A stretch of 64,000 nucleotides of DNA from Methanobacterium sp. ERen5 (GCA_024167805.1 CP099988.1:2355001-2419000), one strand, 5' to 3'; shown: positions 20,699-31,750, numbered from the stretch's first letter. Numbers and translations: made by a program. Notes: generated by a model from the sequence alone, not told the origin.

Positions 20699-21088
20699 TT
20701 AATTTTGTGATATGGTAAAATAAAATGTCGCACCTTGTCCAGGTTCAGATTCAACCCAAATAGTTTTCCCATGTCTTTTACAATTTTTTTTACATATTGA
20801 TAATTCTATGCCAGTTACTTCATATTCTTGTCTTGTGTATCCGTTAAAGATATTAAAAATCTGTTCTTGATGCTTTTGATCAATTCCTATGCCATTATCA
20901 CTCACACTAAATAACCAATGATCAGTAAATTCATTGGCAGCAATTTCAATTTCAGGAGATTTACTACTCTGAAATTTAATTGCATTCCCTACCAAGTTTT
21001 GCAATAGTTGATTAATTTGTAAACTGTTCCCTCTTATGGTTGGTAAAGTTGTATAGCTAACTTTGGCATTGGAATCTGTAATTACCAT
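20699..21088 (-). pseudogene. histidine kinase remnant (ATPase domain only)
   Basis: 129 residues that match only the end of a sensor kinase: QNLVGNAIKFQSS (N box) and DNGIGID (G1), then TGIELSICKKNCKRHGK where intact kinases have [17 protein letters not shown]. There is no HisKA box and no PAS domain, and the DNA upstream is unrelated. It is probably a dead fragment, close in type to the kinase at 6021-8395. Confidence 0.7.
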
Positions 21089-21104
21089 TTTTAAATTTAT
21101 TAAA

Positions 21105-21480
21105 ACCTACACCATTTTACCGGGATATGCATTTGAACCGTTACATACGATTTTTTTATCTCCCAGTTGGATTCTAATATTCCAACTATCCCCATCTAGG
21201 TACATATATTCAGATATCCTGTAGTTTTCTGCCCAGTCTCATGCATTAATTCCGCCTAATTTTTTCTAGAATTTTGCCCAATCTTCTTCTGTGGGTACAA
21301 TTGACTCATTATCATCAGGGTATCCAGATTTAAACATGCCATTTTCATATTTTAAAATAGTAAATGGAAAAGAAATGGACTGTAAAATTAAATTCAAAAA
21401 CTTCGGGGATGAACCACGAACTTTCAACTTTGGTTTTCATTCCAAACCTCTCTACTGTATTACCGATAATATATTCTCAT
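21105..21480 (-). pseudogene. decayed gene of unknown function
   Basis: On the minus strand a coding-like string can be read with in-frame stops: MFKSGYPDDNESIVPTEEDW, then KKLGGINA, a stop, DWAENYRISEYMYLDGDSW, and IVCNGSNAYPGKM. The pattern (DW, GDSW, GSNAYP) looks like a small conserved hypothetical family. At least two stops interrupt it. Confidence 0.45.
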
Positions 21481-21516
21481 GTTAGGTTGAGGGGTTGGGT
21501 TGTTTTCTATTGATTT

Positions 21517-21783
21517 TTAGTACAGTTTATTTACAACATCCACCTTTCTGAAATGACCTGAAAGAGTGAACTTTACCTGCTGGTCCAATGCTTGTTTGGA
21601 TTTTGCTTCAAGAATATAGGGTCCTGTTACTATTTCAGTATCTGTATCTTCAACGTTTATTTCAACCCTGTGGATTTCTCCATCCTCTTTTGGATCCTCC
21701 TCATTTGTGTAATTTTCCACATATACCGTCGGATTTTCAATTGCTTCAACCTTTCCAACTAAATCCCATAGAGTTATACCCAT
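21517..21783 (-). CDS. hypothetical protein
   Basis: 88 residues, acidic, with no membrane segment. It contains a strand-rich middle (TVYVENYTNEEDPKEDGEIH) and ends KFTLSGHFRKVDVVNKLY. The start lies after GGTGATATAA. I do not recognise the family. It is separated from both neighbours. Confidence 0.5.
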   Translation of the reverse strand: MGITLWDLVGKVEAIENPTVYVENYTNEEDPKEDGEIHRVEINVEDTDTEIVTGPYILEAKSKQALDQQVKFTLSGHFRKVDVVNKLY

Positions 21784-22184
21784 TTATATCACCTAAATTT
21801 TTTTTTATGAAGTTGATAAAACTTTAAAATTTACCAACTGTAGATCTACTATTTTTATAATCAATCATTTTAAAATTTAATTATAAGCTTAAATTGGTTC
21901 TAATGATTAATAAAATTTAATTTGATTAACTGTACTGAAAGCTATTAATTTATTGATAATTATTTTTTTAATTTAGATGTGCATCATTTTTTTTAGCTCC
22001 ACTACAGTTTTACTTTGCATGTTACTATGAAGCTTAGGGATGATAATATCCTCATTTGTTATCATTGATCTATATGCACCTACTTGGTAACATTTATCTA
22101 CCTTTAGGGTAATAATATATATTAAGACTTTTACTTTTTAAATGTAAAAGTAGTTAAAAGATAGATACTTTGGAGCTAAAAAGG
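21784..22184. promoter_or_regulatory. promoter region with inverted repeat before a secreted-protein gene
   Basis: About 400 bases, A+T-rich. A TATA-like TAATATATATTA (22111-22122) is followed by ACTTTTAC (22127-22134) and GTAAAAGT (22144-22151), perfect 8-base arms with a 9-base gap. The repeat lies in the likely leader of the next gene and could be an operator or RNA hairpin. Confidence 0.5.
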
Positions 22185-22619
22185 ATGGAGCTAAAAATAG
22201 TGCCAATGTTAGCCGTAATGGCTATGATGGCTGTATTTGTTGTTTCAATGCAACCAGCAAGTGCAGCCCACCAAACAGTATTGAAAGCATACAACTACGA
22301 TCCGTATGATCCACCTGGAAATGAACTAGGCAAAGAAATGACCATTAAAAAGGGTGATGTTCTTGATATTTCAGCAACTCTTCATGTTGATGGTGCAAAT
22401 CCCCAATGGTTTAGATGGATTCATTACTATGTTTACGATCCCAAGGGTAACCAAATCGTTAATGAAGAACGAAACTCTGGTTTTGGTGGAATAGCACGGT
22501 GCTGGATCAATTCAAGAGACTGGGAAACTGGAACATACAAGATCAGCCTAATATACTGGGGTAACGAGGAAGATGGGTATCCAAGTGCTGATAAAGAGGT
22601 AAATCTACGCATAGTCTAA
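22185..22619 (+). CDS. small secreted protein with one Ig-like domain
   Basis: 144 residues. The signal peptide ends at MQPASAAHQ. The mature domain has GKEMTIKKGDVLDISATLHV and ends with DWETGTYKISLIYWG, the same plan as the frameshifted gene at 19736, so these form a small local family. The ATG at 22185 has GGAG upstream at good spacing; the TTG at 22170 overlaps that site and is rejected. Function unknown; exported. Confidence 0.7.
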   Translation: MELKIVPMLAVMAMMAVFVVSMQPASAAHQTVLKAYNYDPYDPPGNELGKEMTIKKGDVLDISATLHVDGANPQWFRWIHYYVYDPKGNQIVNEERNSGFGGIARCWINSRDWETGTYKISLIYWGNEEDGYPSADKEVNLRIV

Positions 22620-22758
22620 TAAAAAAATTTGAAAGTAATTTTTTTTATTTTCATAATTTTTTTTAATCTAAAAAAATATTCTGGATAAGTCCATTACTCA
22701 CTTAATCATTCCAATTTCTTTAATATTTTACCAATCTAGCAAAGAATAATACTTATCA

Positions 22759-23655
22759 TCATCTGGCTTCTAAGTTTAAGTAGGATGACTCGTTTGAGTA
22801 TGGTTCAATTAAATCAATGGCACCTTGAAGAATTGTGGGATCTCTATGATTTTTTTTATTCACTATGAACTTTGGTATGGCTAAAGGGGATAAGACATTG
22901 TAATATTCTGGTTTTTCAGCTATCTCGAAATTATTGTTCACGAGGGTTACAATAGGATCTATCCAAACACCCTTCATGTTGATCTTGTTAGTTGCCAGGA
23001 ATTTCTTTAAGGACATGGCATTTCTCATGACCTGTTTTCCAGGTTGTCCCTTGGATTTTTTAATACCCTCCCCATTTTGGTAGTACCAACCATCTTCCTT
23101 CACAACATAGAATCCATCATAATTTTTGGTTTCAATCACAAAAATTCCAGTAGGTCCAACAACAACATGATCGAGATCCCCATAACTTCCAGGAAACTTA
23201 ACATCATTAAAAATAAAGTAGGCTTCAGGCAGCTTATTCAAATATTTGGTAACTGTTTTCTCCCCCACAATCCCTTTGTTCCAACTTTTCCCATTTTTAA
23301 CACCATTAGAATAGAGGCGAGTCCCAACAAACACACTTAAAACCAACAATATTATCCCCAAGAGAACTTGGTTCATTAAAATAACACTAAACGACACCAT
23401 GCATCCTAAGATGCAGGTGTAAAATCCAAGTCTTTTTTTAAACTTGTTTTGTACACTCTTCTTCTCTGCAAACCCCTTTCTTCTAGTTTTCATCTCCCCT
23501 TCAGGTTTTTTATAATTTAATTTTCCCCCGCAACTGCATTTCAGTATAAAATCATCAGGTGATTCTCCGGGTTCCAATGCATAGGAATATTCACAGTTAA
23601 CACATACTAAAAGACCATTTTCAGATTTACCCATTAACTCTTCATTTGAAACCAT
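22759..23655 (-). CDS. NERD-domain membrane protein with N-terminal zinc ribbon
   Basis: 298 residues. [12 protein letters not shown]...CSC (18-42) is a zinc-ribbon-like motif, followed by two close membrane helices (about 77-115). The NERD (nuclease-related) domain follows at about 125-235, with [16 protein letters not shown], then [20 protein letters not shown] with the Asp and ExK-type residues of the PD-(D/E)XK fold. It may cut or bind nucleic acid at the membrane; the actual role of NERD proteins is poorly known. Confidence 0.85.
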   Translation of the reverse strand: MVSNEELMGKSENGLLVCVNCEYSYALEPGESPDDFILKCSCGGKLNYKKPEGEMKTRRKGFAEKKSVQNKFKKRLGFYTCILGCMVSFSVILMNQVLLGIILLVLSVFVGTRLYSNGVKNGKSWNKGIVGEKTVTKYLNKLPEAYFIFNDVKFPGSYGDLDHVVVGPTGIFVIETKNYDGFYVVKEDGWYYQNGEGIKKSKGQPGKQVMRNAMSLKKFLATNKINMKGVWIDPIVTLVNNNFEIAEKPEYYNVLSPLAIPKFIVNKKNHRDPTILQGAIDLIEPYSNESSYLNLEAR

Positions 23656-24131
23656 TTAAACCCACATTTTGTTTTAATTTTTTTAACAGTATCCACGATT
23701 GATAATGATCACATGTTTTACGTTTAAATTTAAACTTAATATTTTATCTACAATCAATTTAAGTGTTGAAGAAGAATAACTATTTAATCAGATGTTTATA
23801 GTTATATTAATGATGAAATATAAATGCTTTCATTAATTATGATATGTTATGGCCACATATTGGAGATTTAAGTAGGAATATGGGTAATAAAAAATATTGG
23901 CTGATTATGTAGGGGTATTGTTTAATTAGTTTACTCCCTAGAGTGGTTCTCAGATATTTTTGAGTTGTTTTTGATCTAATTCGTATTGTGAATTACAACA
24001 CTTTTTTATCTACAAAATTAATGAAAATTATTAAAAAAGAGTTATTAAATTGTGTTTCCAATTTTAGTAATCATACATAATTTTATTATTCAAACCAATA
24101 TGATGTATAATTTAAAATTAGGTGTTAATTT
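23656..24131. other. A+T-rich intergenic region
   Basis: About 475 bases. It holds the A+T-rich palindrome GTTTAAATTTAAAC (23722-23735) upstream of the NERD gene. No other gene or hairpin is convincing. Confidence 0.4.
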
Positions 24132-24236
24132 TTGAAATACATAAACTATCTGGGTGATCTTAAATTTGTAGATAAAAAAATTCCTCTATCTCCTAGTTTC
24201 AAGGAGATGTATTGGAATACACTATTTGGTAATTGA
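24132..24236 (+). CDS. possible 34-residue small ORF or gene fragment
   Basis: TTG start with AGGTG at 24120-24124. The product (about 34 residues, NYLGDLKFVDKKIPLSPSFK in the middle) has a protein-like composition. It ends just before the convergent gene at 24241. It may be a fragment of a larger lost gene. Low certainty. Confidence 0.3.
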   Translation: MKYINYLGDLKFVDKKIPLSPSFKEMYWNTLFGN

Positions 24237-24240
24237 GTAT

Positions 24241-24633
24241 TTATTCTGGGCTTTCTAACTTTCCAGTAACGGCATTTACAGCTGATTGGGAATTTTCACT
24301 GGTTCCATTACTTTTACTTATAATTGTGATGGAGTAGTAAGGTTTTCCCTGAACATGGTATAAAGTGGCAACGTAACGAGAGTTGTTACCATAATATTTG
24401 CCCTCAGATGTTTTGAAAGTAGTAATGGCCTGGTTTTCTGTTATTACAGGTTTTTTACTCTGATTCTGAATCATGGAAGTAGTATTAATTGTTGTATTGT
24501 TCGAAACGTTTGTATCGTTAAGTATTACTGTATTATTTTTAGGACTAGATGGCAACATGTAAGCTGAGGCTAATGTTATAATTCCTACCCAAACAATTAC
24601 CAGTAAAATGATGATGTAACCTTTAGCTTCCAA
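24241..24633 (-). CDS. secreted or membrane-anchored protein with PepSY-like domain
   Basis: 130 residues. An N-terminal hydrophobic helix (5-25) is followed by an Asn/Thr-rich linker (about 30-60) and a small domain: PVITENQAITTFKTSEGKYY, then GKPYYSITIIS and NAVTGKLESPE. The (DA)VTGK ending is typical of PepSY-like domains, which are linked to peptidase inhibition or envelope sensing. The start is TTG with AGGAGAG upstream. Function inferred only. Confidence 0.6.
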   Translation of the reverse strand: MEAKGYIIILLVIVWVGIITLASAYMLPSSPKNNTVILNDTNVSNNTTINTTSMIQNQSKKPVITENQAITTFKTSEGKYYGNNSRYVATLYHVQGKPYYSITIISKSNGTSENSQSAVNAVTGKLESPE

Positions 24634-25062
24634 ATTTATTCTCTCCTATTGAACTTAATATATTATTATTATGTTGAACTTAAATATTACTTTTTACTAC
24701 TTGCATTAGTGAACCTGAATTTAATTATTAGTTATAAAAAAAGATTTTATAAATTTTACTAAATTAATTTGTTCTTTAAGTTATCTATTTAATATTTGTA
24801 CTGCAAGTGAGTTGGCATGACTAACCAACAAAAATCTGCGTTAATTATTAGTTGTAGATAACAAAAAGGATATAAATCTCTATAATAGTGTTGTAAACAT
24901 ATTTAATCAAATATAATCTTTATCTTTTTAACGGAACTTCTTTTTTGAAGCTTCACTTAGTTTATGTATAGCCCGTTTGTAAATTAATTTCGACTAATTT
25001 GGTTTTTATGAGCTACATATGATGTCAATACCTAAAAAAATAAAATAAAAAGTGGATGGATT
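24634..25062. other. A+T-rich intergenic region
   Basis: About 430 bases. The 13-base string TTAATTATTAGTT occurs twice, at 24720-24732 and 24840-24852, 120 bases apart. Nothing else supported. Confidence 0.35.
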
Positions 25063-27483
25063 TTATTCTATAACTTGCAGTTCTCCGACTTTTATGTATA
25101 CAGTGGGATACCATTCAATTGGTTGGTTAGGATCCTTTCCCTTAAAATGCACTGGCAATTGTTGGCCCAGTTGGTTTGTATCTACATCTGCTTTAAAAAT
25201 GTAGCACATTTGATTAAAACCATATTCATATGAATCTAGATACTTTATACCGCGAATTAGTGGTGTGTGTAAATCTAAGGTTTCAGAAGAAGGTCGAATT
25301 ATAGCAAAAGTATCATTATTGTTAACCTGTAAATCATTAGAGTAAGTTACCTTATCTCCATAAACAGGAGGTTTTACTATCAAATCCACTGTTCTATAAC
25401 AAGCAGTGTAATCGTCAGTATTATCTCTAAATGCAATTTTAAGGTAATAGTGTCCTGGTGCCAGTTTAGCTGTTGCAATATCTAGGTTAACACCACCCAT
25501 GTTATCAACGTAATCCACAGTGTCCGCATAACCATTGTAAAAGACCCCGTCCTTATTGTATATCGTATAACATATGGACTTACAACATAGGGGCTCGTCA
25601 TGTGTAGGCCACCACCATTTATTAATTTTCCCCCAGAGTTTAGCCTTTGTATGGGCTAATTGGCCATTTATCAGAGTAATATTCTGGGCCGTATCTATAT
25701 GGGTTGCACCGTCCACATTAGGATTGGTGTTTTCTAAGAAACAGTTATGGTTTGAATAGTTTATTGAACAATCGTCATCACTAAATGATTTTGGATGGTT
25801 ATTTACCAGTTCCTTACCATCCCCATTCATTTCAATTAGACAGCGTCCCAGGTTTAGATAACCATTGTTAAAGATGTAGGTATCGGTGAATGTTGTTAGT
25901 GAACCAGAAACATACAGATGTCCACAGTCCAAGTTTGCAATTCCCCCACCTATAGGATCTCCTAAACTACTTCCACTAACTGCGATATTATGGAAGAATT
26001 CGTTACCATTATTTATGTAAACTGTTCCATTAATATTTATTAGAGCTCCACCCAATCCATTTTCTGAAGTTATTTGGTTCCTGGTGAAATTATTGTAGCT
26101 TAAGGATTCAAAGCCTAAGTTGTATAATGCAGCTCCAGAATCAGTGGCTGTGTTATCAGTGAAGTTATTGTAATTTATTTGCAAACCCTTCCTGTCCGTA
26201 CCTGTATTGTATATGACCCCTCCGCTACTGGCATTGTTGTTGTTAAAATTGTTGTAGTTTATAGTACCAGCGCCCTGGTTTAGTATGGTACCGCCGGCTA
26301 GAGCGTGGTTATCTGTGAAGTTGTTTTCTTGTATATTAATAATGCCTCTACTCGAAATTGATCCAGCGTTTATACAACTGTTGTTATTAAAATTAGATTT
26401 AGTTATTGTTAATGTACCATTACTTATTATGCTTCCTCCCTCATTGTCTGCATTGTTATCTTTAATTTGGCACGCTGTTAAATTACAAATCCCTTCATTT
26501 GATATTATTCCTCCATTTATGGCATGGTTTTTATTGAACTTTGAATTGTCGATATTAATCGTCCCAATATTTACAATTGCACCTCCTTCATCAAATAAAA
26601 CATTATTTGAATCGAATGTTGTTTGGGAGATGTTTAAATTATTAAAATTGTAAATAGACCCTGCTTTAGATGCTTTGTTGTTTTTAAACATAGATGAGTT
26701 GATTACACAATTTTCGTATGTAAAAACCGCACCTGCAAGTGTTGCATTATTATTTATAAATTTACTATTTACAATGGATAAATTACCTTCATTATTGTTA
26801 TTTATGGCCCCTCCCACATTTGCATTATTATTATTGAATGTGGAGTCTGATATTTTACATATGCAATGCATAGTGAATATTGCCCCTCCATAACCTTTAG
26901 AGATATCAGTAGCTTTGTTACTTGTGAAATCCGAGTTTTCAACATTCAAAATATTTTCACTGTATATAGCACCACCACCATACGATGCACTATTATCTAC
27001 ATAAGAACAATCTACAACGGTTAGAATACCTTTATTATTAATTGCACCACCGTGATCTCCATTGCCATTGGTAAATGTCATAGTTTGAATTTTAATTGTA
27101 CTATTACCTAAAATGCTTAAACTATTGTTACCATTACTGTTAATAACAGTATCACTACGACTTTGTCCAATTATGTTAATTGATTTATTAATTACAAGAT
27201 TATTTTCATTATACTTACCTTTTGCAAGATAAATTGTTCCATTTGAAGCTACAGAGTCTAATCCTGCTTTAATTGTTTTTTTAGGATAATTAGCAGACCC
27301 ATTATTTGTATCATTTCCATTAGAACAATCCACATAAATACTACTATTTGTGGGAACAATAATCACAGTTTTATTAACAGTTTTATTATTATTATTATTT
27401 GTTACATGGGCACCCATTATACAATGGAAACAGCTTAACATAAGTATAATCAGAGCCAACAAACAATACTTCTTTTTTAACAA
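25063..27483 (-). CDS. adhesin-like secreted protein, beta-helix repeats
   Basis: About 806 residues. A signal peptide (about 1-25) and an Asn-rich linker lead into a long beta-helix (about 50-560) with repeats such as NFTDNHALAGGTILNQGAG. A unique domain of about 220 residues follows (from about 580), with Cys and Trp residues (KINKWWWPTHDEPLCCKSIC). No C-terminal membrane helix, so it is secreted or held by other surface layers. The TTG at 27483 is preferred; the GTG at 27492 is part of the site GGCGGTG. Confidence 0.85.
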   Translation of the reverse strand: MLKKKYCLLALIILMLSCFHCIMGAHVTNNNNNKTVNKTVIIVPTNSSIYVDCSNGNDTNNGSANYPKKTIKAGLDSVASNGTIYLAKGKYNENNLVINKSINIIGQSRSDTVINSNGNNSLSILGNSTIKIQTMTFTNGNGDHGGAINNKGILTVVDCSYVDNSASYGGGAIYSENILNVENSDFTSNKATDISKGYGGAIFTMHCICKISDSTFNNNNANVGGAINNNNEGNLSIVNSKFINNNATLAGAVFTYENCVINSSMFKNNKASKAGSIYNFNNLNISQTTFDSNNVLFDEGGAIVNIGTINIDNSKFNKNHAINGGIISNEGICNLTACQIKDNNADNEGGSIISNGTLTITKSNFNNNSCINAGSISSRGIINIQENNFTDNHALAGGTILNQGAGTINYNNFNNNNASSGGVIYNTGTDRKGLQINYNNFTDNTATDSGAALYNLGFESLSYNNFTRNQITSENGLGGALININGTVYINNGNEFFHNIAVSGSSLGDPIGGGIANLDCGHLYVSGSLTTFTDTYIFNNGYLNLGRCLIEMNGDGKELVNNHPKSFSDDDCSINYSNHNCFLENTNPNVDGATHIDTAQNITLINGQLAHTKAKLWGKINKWWWPTHDEPLCCKSICYTIYNKDGVFYNGYADTVDYVDNMGGVNLDIATAKLAPGHYYLKIAFRDNTDDYTACYRTVDLIVKPPVYGDKVTYSNDLQVNNNDTFAIIRPSSETLDLHTPLIRGIKYLDSYEYGFNQMCYIFKADVDTNQLGQQLPVHFKGKDPNQPIEWYPTVYIKVGELQVIE

Positions 27484-27594
27484 TTTATACACCGCCTGGA
27501 ATTATTTTCAAATCATACTTTTTTGTTATATTTTTATTAATTAAATAAAAGAATGGGAGAAATGGTTTTATTTTCGTTTGTTTACAGATATTGG

Positions 27595-29113
27595 TTAAAA
27601 TTGGAGCAAATCATTAACGTAATCTTTACTCCACCAACCAAACTGTTTACCGGCCCAAGACACAATACTTGCAGCCAGCCATATGTCTAAACCCACACTA
27701 ATAACAGACATAACAGTACCAGTTATGGATAAAGCTCTGCATGGTACGCAAAGGTCTATTGAACCCTTAGTTACAGACGCTTCAAATATATCTTCCATAG
27801 CCCAGAGTTTATTATAAACTCGTGGGTTTTCAGATCCCAGAAGGAACAATAGTTCAAACATGACCTAGCACCAGCTTGACCTTCATCATTCAATAACATA
27901 TAGGATTCAACATCATAGTCTCTAATATAATCAACGAAATTGTTCATTTTTGATTCTAATGTAGTCATGGTCCTTGAAAGTCCTCTTCGGGCTACCATAT
28001 CTACTTTACCATATATGACCATGTTGGACATGATCCTTTCTTTTATTGGTTTAAAGTATACGAAATCTGTAATTGGAGGATAAGCATCACCCAATTCTGC
28101 TGCTTTTTGCGCTTCTACTGTTCTTAGTTTGTTAAGTGGTGCAAATAATAACTGGTCATTGTTTGTGAGACTTTACCAGTTTTATACACATTCCAGAATT
28201 TTATAATTATAGGTAAACTATAACCCAAAAGACTAAATCCTGCTATGGCACCATCCAATCCAGAAACTACGTCATTATTCGGTTCTGTACTGTTTGTATC
28301 GTTTGTTGGAGTATTATCATCAATAGTCGGATCTATTACTACATCCGCATCTGTAGAATTTGCATCGGATTTGTCTGTTTTAGATGTTGTATCTGGTTTA
28401 ACTGTTTTAGATGCCGTATTATTGGATTCAGTAGGTTTTGATGTATCATTGACGTCTGTCATGGTTTGATTATACTTTTGGGCTATAGTTTCGATCATCT
28501 TTTCTGTTTCTGGCGTGATTTTTTTGTCTATTAAGGTCTGATTTAGACCAGATAAAAGGGTTTCATAATCGTTCTTTTTCTGTGTTAAATTGCCTATAGT
28601 AACATTAACCTCATTTTGAAGCATATTAACTGCCCTTATTTTCTCTTTTGTGTCATTCAAATTCACATTTAGCTCTTCATACCTTTCTGCATTACCTTCG
28701 TCATCAGGATCGTAAACAAAATTTTGTAGTTGATCTAGGAGAGAAGCCTCTAAACCTAATAATTGTGTACGATTAAGGTTTAAATCCTCACATATAGCAT
28801 TCATATTAACTAAATCAACACAACTTGAATTGTATTCGTTGAACATTTGATTATAATAATTCCCAATAGCATCTAAATTTGTGCTGTTCAATGTTACATT
28901 GTATGTAACATTTGTCGAAGTTTTATTGTATATCAAAGTTTTATTGTAGGTAATATCGGTAGAATTTATAGAACTAATATTTCTGAATTGGAAATGTTGG
29001 AGCATTGATAGCAATTCTTCTAGATTTTTACAACCTTTCAGATATTTCATATACTGTAAATTGACTTTTCTGTCTGGATTCAAATTGTTTTTAATTGGTT
29101 TGATTTGGAGCAT
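27595..29113 (-). pseudogene. surface or secreted protein of unknown function, two frameshifts
   Basis: Three frames read on from each other. 29113-28124 has many N-glycosylation sequons, a coiled-coil-like part (NVNLNDTKEKIRAVNMLQNE), a Thr/Asp-rich linker and a hydrophobic helix (GFSLLGYSLPIIIKFW). Near 28155 it shifts to NDQLLFAPLNKLRTVEAQKA and on to 27862, then to MFELLFLLGSENPRVYNKLW and a last hydrophobic helix. Each shift is one missing base. A signal-peptide-like frame starts at TTG 29201 after GGAGGTGA (KFDVKKLGIVLLVRMFIMPA) but is out of frame; the ATG at 29113 has its own GGGTGAT. Total about 506 residues. Family not recognised. Confidence 0.6.
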
Positions 29114-29201
29114 TTATATCACCCAATGGTACGCTCCAAGCAGGCATGATAAACATTCTCACCAAAAGAACAATACCTAATTTTTTCACATCAAATTTCA
29201 A
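29094..29201 (-). CDS. 35-codon leader frame with signal-peptide character
   Basis: TTG start four bases after a perfect GGAGGTGA (29206-29213). It encodes a basic N-terminus and a hydrophobic core (KKLGIVLLVRMFIMPAWSVP), then stops, overlapping the start of the next frame. Either it is the true N-terminus of that gene, cut off by an indel, or a short leader peptide. The frame offset needs one base removed or two added, unlike the other breaks here. Confidence 0.4.
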
Positions 29202-29493
29202 TAATTCACCTCCTTAAACTTTACATTTAAAAGTTAAAAATTAAACTATTTAAAAATCACTATATGATCGGAAAAAACCTTCCGGGTGAGTTGAGATCTA
29301 ATGTGAAGTTTATTGAAAAAAATAATCACCAAAAAAATATCAAATTGGAAATTCCATTTATCTAACAAAATGAAGTTCATAAAATAAAATTTAATAAAGA
29401 AACTGTTATCAATAGCTTCTTTATTTAATAATTTATCGTTATCTCATTGAAACCCATCTCTTATTAACTGGTTAAGGAAAGTATGCTGCATGG
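29202..29493. other. intergenic, promoter of the broken secreted-protein gene
   Basis: About 290 A+T-rich bases. Apart from the GGAGGTGA site at its left edge I see no repeat or gene. Confidence 0.35.
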
Positions 29494-31323
29494 TTAAGTA
29501 AAAATATTATTCGCGTCATAAGCTGTGTTACCACTGATGTCTGAGTTACTAATATGGTAATTACCTTCATTGTAGATTCCTCCGCCAGCTTTATATGCTC
29601 TGTTGTGGGTTATAAAGGAATCTATTACATATAATTCACAGTCACAATGAAAAAATTGATGACTTTGATTATCAATTCCTCCACCACAGCTAGAATCTGC
29701 AACATTGTAACTTACATCTGAATTTTTTAAGGTTAATATGCCACCATCATTACTGATTCCTCCACCATCTCCATGATCACTACAATCATATGTGCCGGCG
29801 TGGTTTTCAGTGATGTTGGTATTGGTTATGGTTGCGGTAGCTTCATGATTATATAATGCACCTCCGTAGCTTGCACAGTTTCGTAGTAAGTTGGAGTTTT
29901 CTATTGTTAAATCATTCTGACTGTAGATTGCACCTCCTCTTTCATACCATGCATCGTTGTAGGTAAGGTTTGAGTTTTTTAGATCCAATTTACCATTGTT
30001 GTAGATTGCACCTCCAGAGTCTGCACTGTTACCCTGTAGGTTTAATCCATCTAAAGTTAATGAACCTTCAACATAAATACCTCCGCCATATTTGGCATGA
30101 TTTTCTATGATCTTGACGTTTAATGTGTTTATTGTGTTGTTGTCCTTGGTACGGATCGCACCCCCACAAGAAATATCTGCATGATTTTTTATGAAGGTTG
30201 AATTTTCTAGGTCTAATGGACCATCATTATAGATACCAGCCCCACTATCGGCACTGTTACTGCTTAGGATTGATGTCTTTAATGTTGCTGAGCCTTTATT
30301 ATAAATTCCTCCCCCATTATCTGCATGATTCTCTGTGATGATTGAATTTTCTAAAGTTAATGTACCTTCATTGTAGATTCCTCCACCATATTGGCATCTA
30401 CCTCCATTTTTTATGGTTAAAGCAGTTATTACAACATTATTATTGGGCAGAATATGTACACAGCAGCTCTGTTGTCCATCAATAATTGTGTTTAGGGGGT
30501 CGTTTCCAATTAAAATAATGGCTTTATTGATCTCTAAATTTTCTTTGTATGTTCCTGCTGCAATTTGTATGATATCACCAGAATTTGAAGCAGTTAAAGC
30601 CGCCATTATATGTTGTTTAGCAGTTCCTGGACTTAATCCATCGTTGTTATCCGAACCATTATTAGCAACATAAATTACCAAATTATTAACCCCAATATTA
30701 ACAGTTGCAATATTTGAATCGTTTAATCCATCATTTACCAAATATGTGAAACTATCTGTACCACTAAAGTTTTCATCTGGACAGTAACAATATGTACCAT
30801 TTTTATTTACTGTTAAGTTACCATGCTCTGGTTTTGATACAATTTTATAATTTAATCCATCATTATCAGCGTCTTGTGCAACTAAAATGCCTTGATATTT
30901 CTGATTTTTGTTTATGGTAAAATTCGAAAATTCTGCATCTGGGACTTGATTTACTAAATTTATTGTTACTGTTGCTATGCTTGAATTGATTTTTCCATTA
31001 TTAGCTTGATATTTAAATGTATCTATACCCATAAAATTTGTATTGGGAGTGTATGTGAAGGTTCCATTTTTATTTACAGTTAAATTCCCATGCTCTGGTT
31101 TACAAGTCACGTTATATCCACTTGTATTTCTAGCATTTAGCATACCACTAAACCCTGTGTTTGCATGTAAGCTTATATTCATGTCATTTGCAACGGGTTT
31201 AATTTGGATATGGGGGTTAGAAGCTGTTATACTCTCACCAAAACAAAAACCACAAACCAATACTCCTAAAATCAAAGTTACAGAAGCTATCCATAACTTT
31301 TTAGTGTTAAACAATTTCTTCAT
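29494..31323 (-). CDS. adhesin-like protein with two cadherin-like domains and a beta-helix
   Basis: About 609 residues. The signal peptide is at about 1-30. Two cadherin-like (Big_9/VCBS type) domains follow at about 35-130 and 130-220, each with KPEHGNLTVNKNGT(F/Y). The beta-helix (about 220-600) has repeats like LENSIITENHADNGGGIYN. It ends soon after the helix, with no membrane anchor. ATG 31323 is chosen because GAGGTG lies 9 bases upstream; upstream starts at 31356 and 31344 lack this. Confidence 0.87.
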   Translation of the reverse strand: MKKLFNTKKLWIASVTLILGVLVCGFCFGESITASNPHIQIKPVANDMNISLHANTGFSGMLNARNTSGYNVTCKPEHGNLTVNKNGTFTYTPNTNFMGIDTFKYQANNGKINSSIATVTINLVNQVPDAEFSNFTINKNQKYQGILVAQDADNDGLNYKIVSKPEHGNLTVNKNGTYCYCPDENFSGTDSFTYLVNDGLNDSNIATVNIGVNNLVIYVANNGSDNNDGLSPGTAKQHIMAALTASNSGDIIQIAAGTYKENLEINKAIILIGNDPLNTIIDGQQSCCVHILPNNNVVITALTIKNGGRCQYGGGIYNEGTLTLENSIITENHADNGGGIYNKGSATLKTSILSSNSADSGAGIYNDGPLDLENSTFIKNHADISCGGAIRTKDNNTINTLNVKIIENHAKYGGGIYVEGSLTLDGLNLQGNSADSGGAIYNNGKLDLKNSNLTYNDAWYERGGAIYSQNDLTIENSNLLRNCASYGGALYNHEATATITNTNITENHAGTYDCSDHGDGGGISNDGGILTLKNSDVSYNVADSSCGGGIDNQSHQFFHCDCELYVIDSFITHNRAYKAGGGIYNEGNYHISNSDISGNTAYDANNIFT

Positions 31324-31750
31324 TATAAAAAACACCTCTTTCATACTTAAAACCAATTCTATTTAAAAATAAAATACTAGCTTCAATCATGTTCTAACTC
31401 ACCTAATTTTTACCAGAACATACATCCATTTAATTTATTGTCTCATAATTGGAATATACAAACAAATATCACAGTAAAATATATAAGGACTAAATCTAAA
31501 AATTAATTTCCATATTTAAACCCTCCATGACACTTTCATATTTTTATAATGCTAAACTTAAACGTTTAAACATATAAAAATTTCTATATATTGTGATGTT
31601 TTAAATCAATTTACAAGATAGTAAACCCATGATAATAACTTAAAAAAATTATTTCAAAATTCACAACACCCACTAACTTAGTAACCCAAATTTATTTATA
31701 TTTTAATGTTTAAGTTTTAAATTAATACTAAACAACAGGATGGTGAATAT
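31324..31750. other. divergent promoter region
   Basis: About 430 A+T-rich bases between a divergent pair of secreted-protein genes. The palindrome TTAAACGTTTAA is at 31558-31569. A TATA-like TTTATTTATATTTT (31690-31703) precedes the rightward gene. Confidence 0.4.
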
